A stretch of 64,000 nt of DNA from Pseudolabrys sp035718275 (GTDB lineage: Bacteria > Pseudomonadota > Alphaproteobacteria > Rhizobiales > Xanthobacteraceae), in assembly GCA_035718275.1 (NCBI GenBank), contig DASTHI010000036.1, positions 124,001 through 188,000 on the forward strand, read 5' to 3'. A program made the translations under genes and the position numbers. Below are positions 15,083 through 23,693 of this stretch, piece after piece (the stretch's first letter is position 1; each line of letters begins with the position of its first letter). The notes under the pieces are model-generated. The model was not told the origin of the DNA. It did no database searches and saw only the letters and a program-made list of their open reading frames with translations.

Positions 15083-18055
15083 GTGGCCGTAGTCCCGGGC
15101 CTGGAGCGTAGGCTGAAGGCCGAATTGACCGGGGAGGTACAATTCGATCCTTTCACGCGCGGGCGCTATTCCACCGATGCATCCCACTATCAGATCACCC
15201 CGATCGGCGTAGTTGCGCCACGCACGATCGAGGAGGCGGATCGCGCGATCGCCATCGCGCGCGGCGAGGGTGCTACGGTGCTGGCGCGCGGCGGCGGGAC
15301 ATCGCAGGCGGGGCAGACAGTCGGCGAATCTCTCGTGATCGACTGCTCGAAATATCTCACGCGCATTCTCGATCTGGACGTCAAGCGCCGCCGCGTCACT
15401 GTCGAACCCGGTATCGTGCTTGACGAGTTGAACCGTCAGCTCAAACCGCATGGCCTGTGGTTTCCAGTGGACATATCCACGTCCTCGCGCGCGACCATAG
15501 GGGGCATGGCGGGGAACAATTCGTGCGGCGGCCGCTCGCTGCGCTACGGCACCATGCGCGATAACGTGATCTCGATAGAGGCGCTGCTGGCCGACGGCAC
15601 TCTCGCGCATTTCGGGCGTGTCGGAGGACATTTGAAGGACGTTCCCGCGCCCTTGCGCCCGCTTGCGGCGGATCTGCTCGCCATCGGCGCACGTGAAGCC
15701 GACGAGATTGCGGCCCGCTTTCCCAAGGTGCAGCGCCGCGTCGGCGGCTACAATCTCGATGCGCTGGTGCCCGGAAAGAATGACATCAACCTCGCGCATG
15801 TGCTGGTGGGAGGCGAGGGCACGCTCGCGTTTTCAACTCGGATCGAACTCAAGCTCGCGCCGCTGCTCGGACGCCGGGCCGTCGGCGCATGCCATTTCGG
15901 AAGCTTCTTCGAAGCGATGGCTTCGGCACAGCACATCGTGCGGCTGAAGCCAATCGCGGTCGAACTGATTGATCGCACCATGGTCGAGCTTGCGCGTGCA
16001 ATGCCGATGTTCAGGCCGACACTCGAGAAATTCGTGCGCGAGACGCCTGAAGCCATCCTGGTTGTCGAATTCGGCGAAGACGATCACGAAACCAATTTGC
16101 GTCAGCTGCAGCAACTGAAGGATCTTTTGGGCGATCTCGGTTTTGGCTGGGACAGGAATGGGGCCAAGTGGGGCGGAGTGGTCGAGATTCTGAATCCGGA
16201 CCTGCAGGCAGCTATCACGGAAGTGCGCACGGCGGGTCTCAACATCATGATGTCGATGAAGGAGGAGGGAAAGCCTGTTTCCTTCGTCGAGGATTGTGCC
16301 GTGCCACTCGAGCATCTCGCCGATTACACCTCCAGGCTCACGCAGATTTTTGAAAAACACGGCACGCGCGGAACGTGGTACGCGCATGCCGGTTCGGGAT
16401 GCTTGCATGTGCGCCCTGTCCTCAACCTGAGGCAGGACAAGGACGTACGCGCCATGCGCGAAATAGCCGAGGAGGCTTTCGCGATGGTGCGTCAGTACAA
16501 GGGCTCACACTCAGGCGAGCACGGCGACGGGTTGGTGCGGTCGGAGTTCAACGAGCCAATGTTTGGCTCGCGCCTCGCGCGCGCTTTCGAGGAGGTCAAG
16601 GACCGGTTTGATCCGAACGGATTGTACAACCCGGGCAAGGTCGTTCGCCCGCCGAAATTCGATAACCGCATACTTTTCCGCTACCCCCTGGGATATCAGG
16701 GACAACCGATCGATACCCACCTTGATTGGTCGGCATATCCGGGTGCGGGCGGCGGATTTCAGGGCGCGGTCGAAATGTGCAACAATAACGGCGCCTGCAG
16801 AAAGTTGTCGGGCGGCGTGATGTGCCCGAGCTATCGTGTGACGCGCGACGAGCGCGATGTCACGCGCGGACGCGCCAACAGTCTGCGGCTTGCGGTGACC
16901 GGCCAGCTTGGGGCTGCGGCGCTCGTCTCCGATGAGATGGCCGAAACTTTCAAGCTCTGCGTCTCGTGCAAGGCGTGTCGGCGGGAATGTCCGACAGGCG
17001 TCGACATGGCGCGCATGAAGATCGAAGTGCTGGCCGCGCGAGCTAAGAAGTACGAGCTACCGCTACACGAGAAACTGATCGGATTTCTGCCGCACTACGC
17101 ACCCTACGCCGCACGCTGGTCATACCTTTTCAATCTTCGCAATCGAAGCTCGATCCTGCGCAAAGCCTCGCAGCTCGTTGGCCGGTTTTCGGCCCGGCGT
17201 AACCTGCCCCAATGGCGAAAAGACATTTATCGAGATCGCTCTGACTGGCGGTACGTGAGTAGTGAGGCACGCGAACCGGTGCGGGAAGTCGTGCTCTTTG
17301 CGGACACTTTTAATCGCTACTTCGAACGCGAGAATCTCGATGATGCGCTGCGCGTGCTGGTCGCCGCCGGCTATCGCGTCCACGCGCCGCTGCCGCACGA
17401 TGCCGGCGAGCGGCCGCTCTGCTGCGGGCGCACATTTCTTGCGGTCGGGCTTGTGCAGGAGGCCCGCATTGAGATGCAGCGCACTTTGGACATACTCGCG
17501 CCCTACGTCGCGCGTGGCGTACCGATCATCGGGCTGGAACCCAGTTGTCTCTTTACGTTCCGGGACGAATTGCCGGCGCTGTTGAGGGTCGAGTCGGCGC
17601 GTGAACTGGCGGCGCACGCCTGGCTGCTCGAAGAATTCCTTGCCCGCGAGCATGACGATGGACGCCTGAACCTGGCATTGGCGCCGCTGCCCAGGAAAGC
17701 ATTGCTGCACGGCCATTGTCATCAGAAAGCATTCGGCACGATGGGCGCCGTCGAGGCCGCGCTGCGGCTAATCCCGCAGCTTTCGGTGGAAACTGTTGAA
17801 TCCAGCTGCTGCGGAATGGCTGGGAGCTTTGGCTACGATGCGGAGACCATCGATGTTTCGGAGAAGATGGCCGAGCTGTCGCTTCTGCCGGCAGTCCGCA
17901 GGGCTCCGGCAGACGCCTTGATCGTCGCCGACGGTACCTCCTGCCGCCAGCAGATTCAGCATGGCAGCAGGCGCGAGGGAATCCATGTGGCGCGGCTGCT
18001 GGCAATGAGTCTTGCAGCGGCTGAGCGCGATCGGGGAAGCCGAAATGCCAGTTAA
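15083..18055 (+). CDS. FAD-binding and Fe-S-binding dehydrogenase (YdiJ-like, D-2-hydroxyacid oxidising)
   Basis: The product is 990 residues, close to YdiJ (about 1,018). The N-terminal FAD-binding (PCMH) domain has ARGGGTSQAGQ at about residues 68-78 and GNNSCGG near 146. An FAD-oxidase C-terminal domain follows, with HSGEHGDGLVRSEF. The Fe-S part begins with CNNNGACRK (C566) and continues with CVSCKACRRECP (from C626). Two CCG-type cysteine blocks, LCCGRTF and SCCGMAGSFG, close the protein. Such fused proteins oxidise D-2-hydroxyacids (D-lactate, D-2-hydroxyglutarate, glycolate-like) and pass electrons to the respiratory chain. The start is GTG 15083 after AAGGATAAGAAAAGG. Its last 11 bases overlap the next gene. 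Confidence 0.88.
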   Translation: MAVVPGLERRLKAELTGEVQFDPFTRGRYSTDASHYQITPIGVVAPRTIEEADRAIAIARGEGATVLARGGGTSQAGQTVGESLVIDCSKYLTRILDLDVKRRRVTVEPGIVLDELNRQLKPHGLWFPVDISTSSRATIGGMAGNNSCGGRSLRYGTMRDNVISIEALLADGTLAHFGRVGGHLKDVPAPLRPLAADLLAIGAREADEIAARFPKVQRRVGGYNLDALVPGKNDINLAHVLVGGEGTLAFSTRIELKLAPLLGRRAVGACHFGSFFEAMASAQHIVRLKPIAVELIDRTMVELARAMPMFRPTLEKFVRETPEAILVVEFGEDDHETNLRQLQQLKDLLGDLGFGWDRNGAKWGGVVEILNPDLQAAITEVRTAGLNIMMSMKEEGKPVSFVEDCAVPLEHLADYTSRLTQIFEKHGTRGTWYAHAGSGCLHVRPVLNLRQDKDVRAMREIAEEAFAMVRQYKGSHSGEHGDGLVRSEFNEPMFGSRLARAFEEVKDRFDPNGLYNPGKVVRPPKFDNRILFRYPLGYQGQPIDTHLDWSAYPGAGGGFQGAVEMCNNNGACRKLSGGVMCPSYRVTRDERDVTRGRANSLRLAVTGQLGAAALVSDEMAETFKLCVSCKACRRECPTGVDMARMKIEVLAARAKKYELPLHEKLIGFLPHYAPYAARWSYLFNLRNRSSILRKASQLVGRFSARRNLPQWRKDIYRDRSDWRYVSSEAREPVREVVLFADTFNRYFERENLDDALRVLVAAGYRVHAPLPHDAGERPLCCGRTFLAVGLVQEARIEMQRTLDILAPYVARGVPIIGLEPSCLFTFRDELPALLRVESARELAAHAWLLEEFLAREHDDGRLNLALAPLPRKALLHGHCHQKAFGTMGAVEAALRLIPQLSVETVESSCCGMAGSFGYDAETIDVSEKMAELSLLPAVRRAPADALIVADGTSCRQQIQHGSRREGIHVARLLAMSLAAAERDRGSRNAS

Positions 18056-19076
18056 GCTGCCTACCTCCCTCGTCGGCTCCTATCCGCAGCCGGAGTGGCT
18101 GATTGACCGCGGGCGTCTTTCGAAGATGGTGCCGCGTGTGCGGATGGACGATCTGTGGCTGGTCGATCCGAAAGAGCTCGAAGCGAAGCAGGATGAGGCA
18201 ACGCTGCTTGCCGTTCGGGAGCAGGAGCGCGCCGGCCTGGATATCATCACGGACGGCGAGCAGCGTCGCGAAAGTTACTCCAATCGTTTTGCGACTGGAC
18301 TTGAAGGAGTGGATATCGACAATCCCGGCTCCACACTCAACCGGAGCGGCAAACCAATTCCCGTGCCGCGTGTCATTGGAAAGATCCGGCGCAAGCATCC
18401 GGTCCAGTTGCGCGATCAGCAGTTTCTGCGTGCCCACACGAAAAAGACAATTAAGATGACGGTGCCTGGCCCGTTCACGATGTCGAAACAGGCTCAGAAC
18501 GAATTCTACAATTCCGATGAAGCGATGGCGCTGGACTACGCTGCCGCGGTCAATGAGGAGATCAAGGATCTCTTCGCGGCCGGTGCCGACATCGTGCAGA
18601 TCGACGAGCCGTGGATGCAGCAGCATCCCGCGGAGGCTCGCGAATACGGAATCAAGGCGCTGGATCGGGCGCTCGACGGTATTTCAGGCACCGTCGCGGT
18701 GCATCTCTGTTTCGGATACGCGGCGGTCGTGCGCAATAAGCCGGCGGGCTATTCATTCCTGCCCGAACTGGAAGTCTCAAAAGTCAGACAGGTGTCGATC
18801 GAGGCGGCGCAGCCGAAGCTCGATCTCAAAGTGCTGGAAGAGCTGCCGTCTAAGACGATCATTCTTGGAGTGATCGATCTCGCCAACATGAGCATCGAAA
18901 CCCCGGAGCTCGTCGCTGCGCGCATCCGCAAAGCGTTGCCGCATGTGCCGGCGGAGCGGATCGTGATCGCACCGGATTGCGGGATGAAATACCTGCCGCA
19001 CGACATTGCCTTCGAGAAAATGCAGGCAATGGTGCGGGGCACGGCTATCATACGCGGCGAGCTTGCAGCTTCCTAG
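18045..19076 (+). CDS. MetE-core protein (second copy, coupled to the FAD/Fe-S dehydrogenase)
   Basis: The product is 343 residues, a stand-alone MetE C-terminal-type barrel. Zinc ligands are visible as H220 and C222 (VHLCFGY), E253 (SIEAAQP) and C312 (APDCGMKY). TSLVGSYPQPEWL opens the domain and DGEQRRESY is the conserved early loop. The ATG at 18045 lies inside the 3' end of the dehydrogenase gene (11-base overlap) with GGGGAAG ahead, so translation is probably coupled. It is only weakly alike to the copy at 9642-10817, so the two are unlikely to be a recent duplication. The probable reaction is methyl transfer to a thiol; the donor is unknown. Confidence 0.85.
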   Translation: MPVKLPTSLVGSYPQPEWLIDRGRLSKMVPRVRMDDLWLVDPKELEAKQDEATLLAVREQERAGLDIITDGEQRRESYSNRFATGLEGVDIDNPGSTLNRSGKPIPVPRVIGKIRRKHPVQLRDQQFLRAHTKKTIKMTVPGPFTMSKQAQNEFYNSDEAMALDYAAAVNEEIKDLFAAGADIVQIDEPWMQQHPAEAREYGIKALDRALDGISGTVAVHLCFGYAAVVRNKPAGYSFLPELEVSKVRQVSIEAAQPKLDLKVLEELPSKTIILGVIDLANMSIETPELVAARIRKALPHVPAERIVIAPDCGMKYLPHDIAFEKMQAMVRGTAIIRGELAAS

Positions 19077-20359
19077 CCGCCGTAGAACACGTTCACCAGC
19101 AGCAACGGGATGAATGGCACATAAGTGCACAAAAAGAGTACGAACAGCAGTGCAATCAGATACGGCACGTTGACTTTGGTAGTCTCCCAAATGTCGGACT
19201 TAGCGATAGCGCAAGCCGTCATCAGCACGCTTGCGACGGGCGGCGTCTGCTGGCCGATGGCGAGATTGAGCGTGACCACCAGCCCAAAGTGAACGGGGTC
19301 GATGCCCACGGCATTGATCATCGGCATAACGATCGGGATCACAAGGATGATTGCCGCTGCCGAGTGCAGGAACATGCCGAGGATCAGAAACGCGATGTTG
19401 AGCAGCAGCAGCACCACATATTTGTTGTCGGTGACCTGAGTAATGGCATGCCCTAGCGCCTGCGGCACCTGCGCCTCGGTGAGGAATGTTCCGATGAGTG
19501 CCGATGACGCCACGAGTAGCATCACGACTGCGGTCTGGATGCCTCCGTCGACGCACGCCTTTCTCAATTCTCGGATATCGAGATCACGGTAGATCAATGC
19601 ACCGACCGCAATTGCTGCGACAACGGCCATCCCCGCACCTTCGGTCGCGGTGACGATTCCGCCGAAAATGCTGCCGAGTATCGCAATCGGCAGGATAAAA
19701 GCCCACAGTGCTTCCTTGAATGTGCGCCAGACCTCTGCCAGCTGAAAACTCTGCTCGCGCGGAAACTTGTATCTAAGGGCGTGGTAGTAGGCCGCCCCCG
19801 CCATCGCCAGCGCGCCGATCAGGCCTGGAATGATCCCGGCGACGAAGAGCTTCACCACCGATGTCTGCGCCATCACCGCATAAAGGATCATCGGTATCGA
19901 GGGCGGAATGATGATCGCGAGGCTGGCCGCAGAAGACATGGTGGCTGCAGCGACTTCCTTCGAATAGCCGCGATTCTTCATGGCCGGGATCAAGATGGTG
20001 CCAAGCGCTGCAACGTCGGCAACGGCAGAACCCGAGATTTCGGCGAAAAAGACCGAGGTGCCGATGGCAACCATGGAGAGTCCGCCGCGAATGAAGCCGA
20101 CCAAGGCGGACGCGAACGCGATCAGCCTGCGCGAAATGGATGACGCATTCATTATCGCGCCAGACAAGATAAAGAGCGGGATTGCGAGTAGCGGAAAACT
20201 GGAAGCACCGTCGTACATCACCAGTGCCAGATTGGGCAGCATATGCGGGCCCTGGATAATGATGATGGCGACCATCGCCACGAAGCCGAGGGCAATTGCA
20301 ATCGGCACGTTAAGGATTGCGAGTGCAAGCATTCCGAACAGCATCAAAGCGATCGTCAT
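19073..20359 (-). CDS. dctM: TRAP transporter large permease (DctM)
   Basis: The product is 428 residues and almost wholly hydrophobic, with about twelve membrane segments. It has the DctM blocks FFAEISGSAVADVAALGTILIP and IPPSIPMILYAVMAQTSVVKL. It is the ion-coupled permease of a tripartite ATP-independent transporter, working with the small subunit and the binding protein upstream. Its ATG overlaps the dctQ stop (ATGA). Its 3' end overlaps that of the plus-strand MetE-core gene by four bases (CTAG). Confidence 0.92.
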   Translation of the reverse strand: MTIALMLFGMLALAILNVPIAIALGFVAMVAIIIIQGPHMLPNLALVMYDGASSFPLLAIPLFILSGAIMNASSISRRLIAFASALVGFIRGGLSMVAIGTSVFFAEISGSAVADVAALGTILIPAMKNRGYSKEVAAATMSSAASLAIIIPPSIPMILYAVMAQTSVVKLFVAGIIPGLIGALAMAGAAYYHALRYKFPREQSFQLAEVWRTFKEALWAFILPIAILGSIFGGIVTATEGAGMAVVAAIAVGALIYRDLDIRELRKACVDGGIQTAVVMLLVASSALIGTFLTEAQVPQALGHAITQVTDNKYVVLLLLNIAFLILGMFLHSAAAIILVIPIVMPMINAVGIDPVHFGLVVTLNLAIGQQTPPVASVLMTACAIAKSDIWETTKVNVPYLIALLFVLFLCTYVPFIPLLLVNVFYGG

Positions 20360-20910
20360 CGACTCTTCTCCGGCCCGCTCAGGTCGGGTGCGCCGTGAGA
20401 CATGGCCTCGATCGCCTCGGTATCGATGAAACCGGAGCCGCGAGCGTCACGTAGCAGCTTCGGAACCCGCAGCGCCTCGGCAATGACGAAGAGCGCCGCG
20501 CCAATCGGCACTGCCGAGGCGGTGACTCGCTGCGGCACCCATTCGAGACTCACCAGGTTATCTCCGCCCAGAACGATCAGGACCTCGATGCCGGTCCACG
20601 TCAGCATAATGAAAAATATGAACACGACGGCTTCAGCAAACAGCGTTGCCGCCACGCGCAGCCTCGAAGGCATCGCATTGACAAAACCGGGCACGCCGAT
20701 GTGCGCGCCTTTCAAAGCAGCAAGTGCCGAGCCGTAATAAGTGAGCCAGACCAGCCCAACGGACGCGATTTCGTCGTACCAGGAAAGCGAATGGCCGATA
20801 TAGCGAAAGCAAAAGCCTGCAATGACGAGTAACGTCAGACCGGCCACCAACGCGATTACGATGCCTTCGAGCAGGCGCTCGAAGCCGGCGCGGATTCGAT
20901 CGAGGTTCAA
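20356..20910 (-). CDS. dctQ: TRAP transporter small permease (DctQ)
   Basis: The product is 184 residues with four membrane segments. It has the DctQ features VAGLTLLVIAGFCFRYI, then WYDEIASVGLVWLTYYGSA, then GAHIGVPGFV. It joins DctM to the binding protein. Translation appears to start at TTG 20910; the Shine-Dalgarno candidate AAGGA lies in the loop of the inverted repeat at 20911-20929. The C-terminal 40 residues are polar and cytoplasmic. Confidence 0.88.
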   Translation of the reverse strand: MNLDRIRAGFERLLEGIVIALVAGLTLLVIAGFCFRYIGHSLSWYDEIASVGLVWLTYYGSALAALKGAHIGVPGFVNAMPSRLRVAATLFAEAVVFIFFIMLTWTGIEVLIVLGGDNLVSLEWVPQRVTASAVPIGAALFVIAEALRVPKLLRDARGSGFIDTEAIEAMSHGAPDLSGPEKSR

Positions 20911-20929
20911 ATTCGAAAATCCTTCGAAT
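20911..20929 (-). promoter_or_regulatory. Inverted repeat enclosing the dctQ ribosome site
   Basis: ATTCGAA and TTCGAAT form a perfect 7-base stem with a 5-base loop directly before the dctQ start codon. On the minus strand the loop carries GGATT, part of the probable ribosome site. It could lower translation of dctQ, or be a protein-binding palindrome. Confidence 0.45.
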
Positions 20930-20932
20930 CAA

Positions 20933-20955
20933 GGGGCCGCCTTGAAGGCGGCCCC
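20933..20955 (-). terminator. Attenuator-like hairpin between dctP and dctQ
   Basis: A perfect 9-base GC-only stem (20933-20941 with 20947-20955) and a 5-base loop that can itself close by two pairs stands 17 bases past the dctP stop. A TTGATT follows on the minus strand, so there is no long T-run. It probably reduces read-through into the permease genes, giving more binding protein than permease. Confidence 0.6.
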
Positions 20956-20972
20956 GGTGCTGGTAGCGGGAA

Positions 20973-21947
20973 TTAGTTTGCGAGGGCGAGCGACTTGTCG
21001 ATCAACTCCTTGCCGCCCGGCACTTCTTTGGCGAACTCGTCGTAGATAGGTTTGCTCGCCTTGATGAAGGCATTTTTGTCGGCGTCGTTTACCTGCATGC
21101 CGGCGTCTTTCAACTTCTTGAATAGGCTCTCATCGAGATCCGCGGCAATCTTGTACACCACCGGCTGCATTTCGACCGCCGTATCGCTGAGAATCTTCTG
21201 CACATCGGCCGGGAGCTTCGACCAGCTTGCGCCTGCGGTCACGTAAGCCGGCGTGTACACGTGACCGGTCATCGATAGATATTTTTGTACTTCATAGAAG
21301 CGGGCGGGATAGATCTGGGCCAATGGATTCTCTTGGGCATCCATCACGCCAGTCTGCAACGCGACGAACACTTCAGAGAACGCCAGTGGGCTGGGATTGG
21401 CGCCATAGGCCTTGAACATCTTGACGCGCCATGTTCCGCCCGGAACCCGGAGTTTCAAACCTTGAAGATCTGTCGGCACCTTTATGGGATGCTTGTTGTT
21501 GGTGATCTGGCGGAAGCCGTTCTCCCAAATAGCGATGATCCTGTAACCGGCCTTTTCGGCAATCGGCACCATAATTGGGTTGACCACCTGATCTCGGATC
21601 TTCGCCATGTGCGTGCGGTCCTTGACGAGGTAAGGCATCTCGAACACGCCAAATGCCGGCACCTGCGATGACATGACTGTGGAGGGCAGCGCGAGATCGA
21701 CTGTCCCGAGCTTGAGCTTTTTCATCAACTCGCCGTCGCCGCCGAGTTGGCTGGAGCCGTAGACAACAACTTTCGCCTTGTTGCCGAGCTTGGCATTGGC
21801 GCGCTTAGCGAATTCCTGTGAGGATTGGTCGAAAAGCGAACCTGGCTCTCCGACATGGCCGAATTTGATTTCTGTTTGTGCGGCGGCCGTGCCGACCGAC
21901 AACAAAGACGCCGTAATGAATGTGAGCAGCAGTTTGGCGAGCGGCAT
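20973..21947 (-). CDS. dctP: TRAP transporter substrate-binding protein (DctP)
   Basis: The product is 324 residues with a Sec signal (MPLAKLLLTFITASLLSVGT, cleavage near AAAQ). The mature start EIKFGHVGEPGS and the conserved LRVPGGTWRVKMF and LQTGVMDAQENP blocks identify a DctP/SiaP-type protein. The family arginine, LRV-R type, usually binds the carboxylate of the ligand, so an organic acid is likely. I chose the ATG at 21947 because GGGAGGAAC precedes it; the upstream frame is not protein-like. It is transcribed first, ahead of dctQ and dctM. Confidence 0.9.
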   Translation of the reverse strand: MPLAKLLLTFITASLLSVGTAAAQTEIKFGHVGEPGSLFDQSSQEFAKRANAKLGNKAKVVVYGSSQLGGDGELMKKLKLGTVDLALPSTVMSSQVPAFGVFEMPYLVKDRTHMAKIRDQVVNPIMVPIAEKAGYRIIAIWENGFRQITNNKHPIKVPTDLQGLKLRVPGGTWRVKMFKAYGANPSPLAFSEVFVALQTGVMDAQENPLAQIYPARFYEVQKYLSMTGHVYTPAYVTAGASWSKLPADVQKILSDTAVEMQPVVYKIAADLDESLFKKLKDAGMQVNDADKNAFIKASKPIYDEFAKEVPGGKELIDKSLALAN

Positions 21948-22162
21948 GACGTTCCTCCCGAAGCTTTTGTAATTATAGCCGGCGGATTCGTGCCGGCTCC
22001 CACGGTCGCCTGTTTGGTTATCAATACAAACCTGGGCGCTCAACGCAAGGTCGCAAGAATCGGCAAAATTGGACGAGGGCGATCTCAAAGACGGAAAATT
22101 GCGTCTGAATCAGACTTGTGCGTGGGTTAGTCGCTGTGGTGCCGTAGAGTGACAGCAGCAGT

Positions 22163-22196
22163 GACCCGCCCGGACGGGGACATGACCGGGCGGGTC
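22163..22196 (-). terminator. Strong hairpin between dctP promoter region and small secreted-protein gene
   Basis: GACCCGCCCGG (22163-22173) pairs perfectly with 22186-22196 across a 12-base loop. It lies 52 bases past the stop of the gene at 22248-22523 on the minus strand and about 215 bases before the dctP start. There is no T-run. It may be a terminator or transcript-end hairpin for the small gene. The rest of the 300-base gap 21948-22247 shows nothing else. Confidence 0.5.
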
Positions 22197-22247
22197 GTGG
22201 ATCGGCGCGAGGATGGTCGGGAGGCAGGCGCCGATCGCATTTGCTTG

Positions 22248-22523
22248 TCAATAAACGTCACAGACGCGGATCAGGCGCACATTGCCCCACCGGTCGTACC
22301 GCTCGACCAGGCGGCATTCCCTGTAGCCGGGAGTGAAATAAATTGGGCCTGAATAGGCGTTCGAGGCGGCAGCGGCGCCAATCAACGCGCCAGCAGCGAT
22401 TCCGACGCCTAAGCCGAAGCCAAAGCGAGGATGAGCGTGGGCACTGCCGACCGTCGTAATGACAGCACCCGCGAGCGTAAGACCGGCAACCGCAGCAGCC
22501 GTGAATTTGGACTGCATCGACAT
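22248..22523 (-). CDS. Small secreted protein, uncharacterised
   Basis: The product is 91 residues. A signal peptide (MSMQSKFTAAAVAGLTLAGA, cleavage near SAHA-HP) is followed by a glycine/alanine-rich segment (GFGLGVGIAAGALIGAAAAS) that could insert into a membrane. The tail has two cysteines (YRECRLVERYDRWGNVRL and RVCDVY). Proteins of this type are common and unnamed in Bradyrhizobium-like genomes. I chose ATG 22523 because GGAG lies 7 bases upstream; an ATG four codons earlier (22535) is possible. It stands alone between two transporter loci. The role is unknown; a cell-envelope location is likely. Confidence 0.75.
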   Translation of the reverse strand: MSMQSKFTAAAVAGLTLAGAVITTVGSAHAHPRFGFGLGVGIAAGALIGAAAASNAYSGPIYFTPGYRECRLVERYDRWGNVRLIRVCDVY

Positions 22524-22688
22524 GGGTTTCTCCATCTTAAACCTGAACGGCGAATGCGCCGGATACGTCTTTGTCGCGGAAGTGGAAGAAAGGTTCAAAC
22601 AGACGGGTAGAATTTTGCATCGCCGTTCTCGTTGCATTACTCACTGCGAAGCTGTGGCTGTTTTTCCGGCTCGAAGGGAAGCTTGCGC

Positions 22689-23693
22689 ATGCGACCAGGA
22701 ATGATTGTTTGTGCGGGAACTGCAATATCGATGCTTGTGCTTCTGTCGGGCCAGGAATCGCAAGCCCTCGACAGGGTGCGCTTCGGCACGAACTGGCTTG
22801 CCGAAGCCGAGCACGGCGGTTTTTACCAGGCTATCGCCGACGGCACGTACAAAAAATATGGTCTCGACGTCACCATTGTTCCCGGCGGACCGAATATCAA
22901 CAATCGGATACTTCTGCCGGTCGGCAAACTCGATTTCTTCATGAGCGCCAACTCGCTGCAATCATTCGATGCAGTCGAGCATAACATTCCCACCGTCGCG
23001 GTGGCAGCGAGCTTCCAAAAGGATCCGCAGGTATTTGTGGCACACCCGGACCTTCGAACCTTCGAGGACCTGAAGACCCGCACGCTTTTCGTTTCAAAGG
23101 AAGGCGTCGCCAGCTACTTCCAGTGGCTCAAGGCGGAATTCGGCTTCAACGAGTCGAAGATCAAACCGTATACCTTCAACGCGCAGCCGTTTCTGGCCGA
23201 CAGGAATTCTGCGATGCAGGGATACGTGACGTCCGAGCCGTTCGCCATCGAGCGTCTGGGTCATTTCAAGCCCGTTGTCTTTCTGCTCGCCGACCAGGGC
23301 TTCAATGCTTATTCGACATTGATCGAAACCCGTCGTGATCTGGTACTTAATAACCCCGATCTGGTGCAGCGTTTCGTCGATGCGTCGGCGATCGGCTGGT
23401 ATCATTACATCTACGGCGACAACAGGCCTGGGAATGAGCTGATCAAGAAGCAGAACCCAGAGATGACGGACGACTTGTTGTCCTATTCCGTCGCAAAAAT
23501 GAGAGAGTATGGCATCGTTGATTCGGGAGATTCGGTGACAAACGGAATCGGCGCGATGACGGACGCCCGCTGGAAAAGCTTTTTCGAAAAAATGGTTCGG
23601 GCAGGCGTCGTCAGGTCGAATCTCGACTACAGACGCGCGTATACGCTCCAGTTCGTCAACAAGGGTGTGGGCGTCGACCTGCGGCCGAAATGA
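22689..23693 (+). CDS. ABC transporter substrate-binding protein, NMT1/ThiY-like
   Basis: The product is 334 residues with a signal peptide ending near SQA-LD. The mature protein opens RVRFGTNWLAEAEHGGFYQA, then GTYKKYGLDVTIVPGGP, which is the ThiY/NMT1 pattern of binding proteins for thiamine-pyrimidine precursors and related heteroaromatics. The downstream ATPase and permease overlap it in a three-gene operon. I see no TPP riboswitch in the 165 bases before the gene, so a thiamine-precursor ligand is possible but not supported by regulation. GAAGGGAAG precedes ATG 22689; ATG 22701 is an alternative. Confidence 0.85.
   Translation: MRPGMIVCAGTAISMLVLLSGQESQALDRVRFGTNWLAEAEHGGFYQAIADGTYKKYGLDVTIVPGGPNINNRILLPVGKLDFFMSANSLQSFDAVEHNIPTVAVAASFQKDPQVFVAHPDLRTFEDLKTRTLFVSKEGVASYFQWLKAEFGFNESKIKPYTFNAQPFLADRNSAMQGYVTSEPFAIERLGHFKPVVFLLADQGFNAYSTLIETRRDLVLNNPDLVQRFVDASAIGWYHYIYGDNRPGNELIKKQNPEMTDDLLSYSVAKMREYGIVDSGDSVTNGIGAMTDARWKSFFEKMVRAGVVRSNLDYRRAYTLQFVNKGVGVDLRPK

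Noticed and set aside
14999..15799. Long minus-strand frame opposite the 5' part of the FAD/Fe-S dehydrogenase
   Set aside because: It is antisense to a clear FAD-binding domain and has no recognisable motif; high GC gives long stop-free antisense frames.
17553..18626. 357-codon minus-strand frame across the dehydrogenase and MetE-core junction
   Set aside because: It is antisense to two well-supported genes, has shadow-like composition and no ribosome site.
22524..22688. Possible TPP riboswitch before the ThiY-like transporter
   Set aside because: I looked for the conserved CUGAGA and thi-box core on the plus strand and did not find it.
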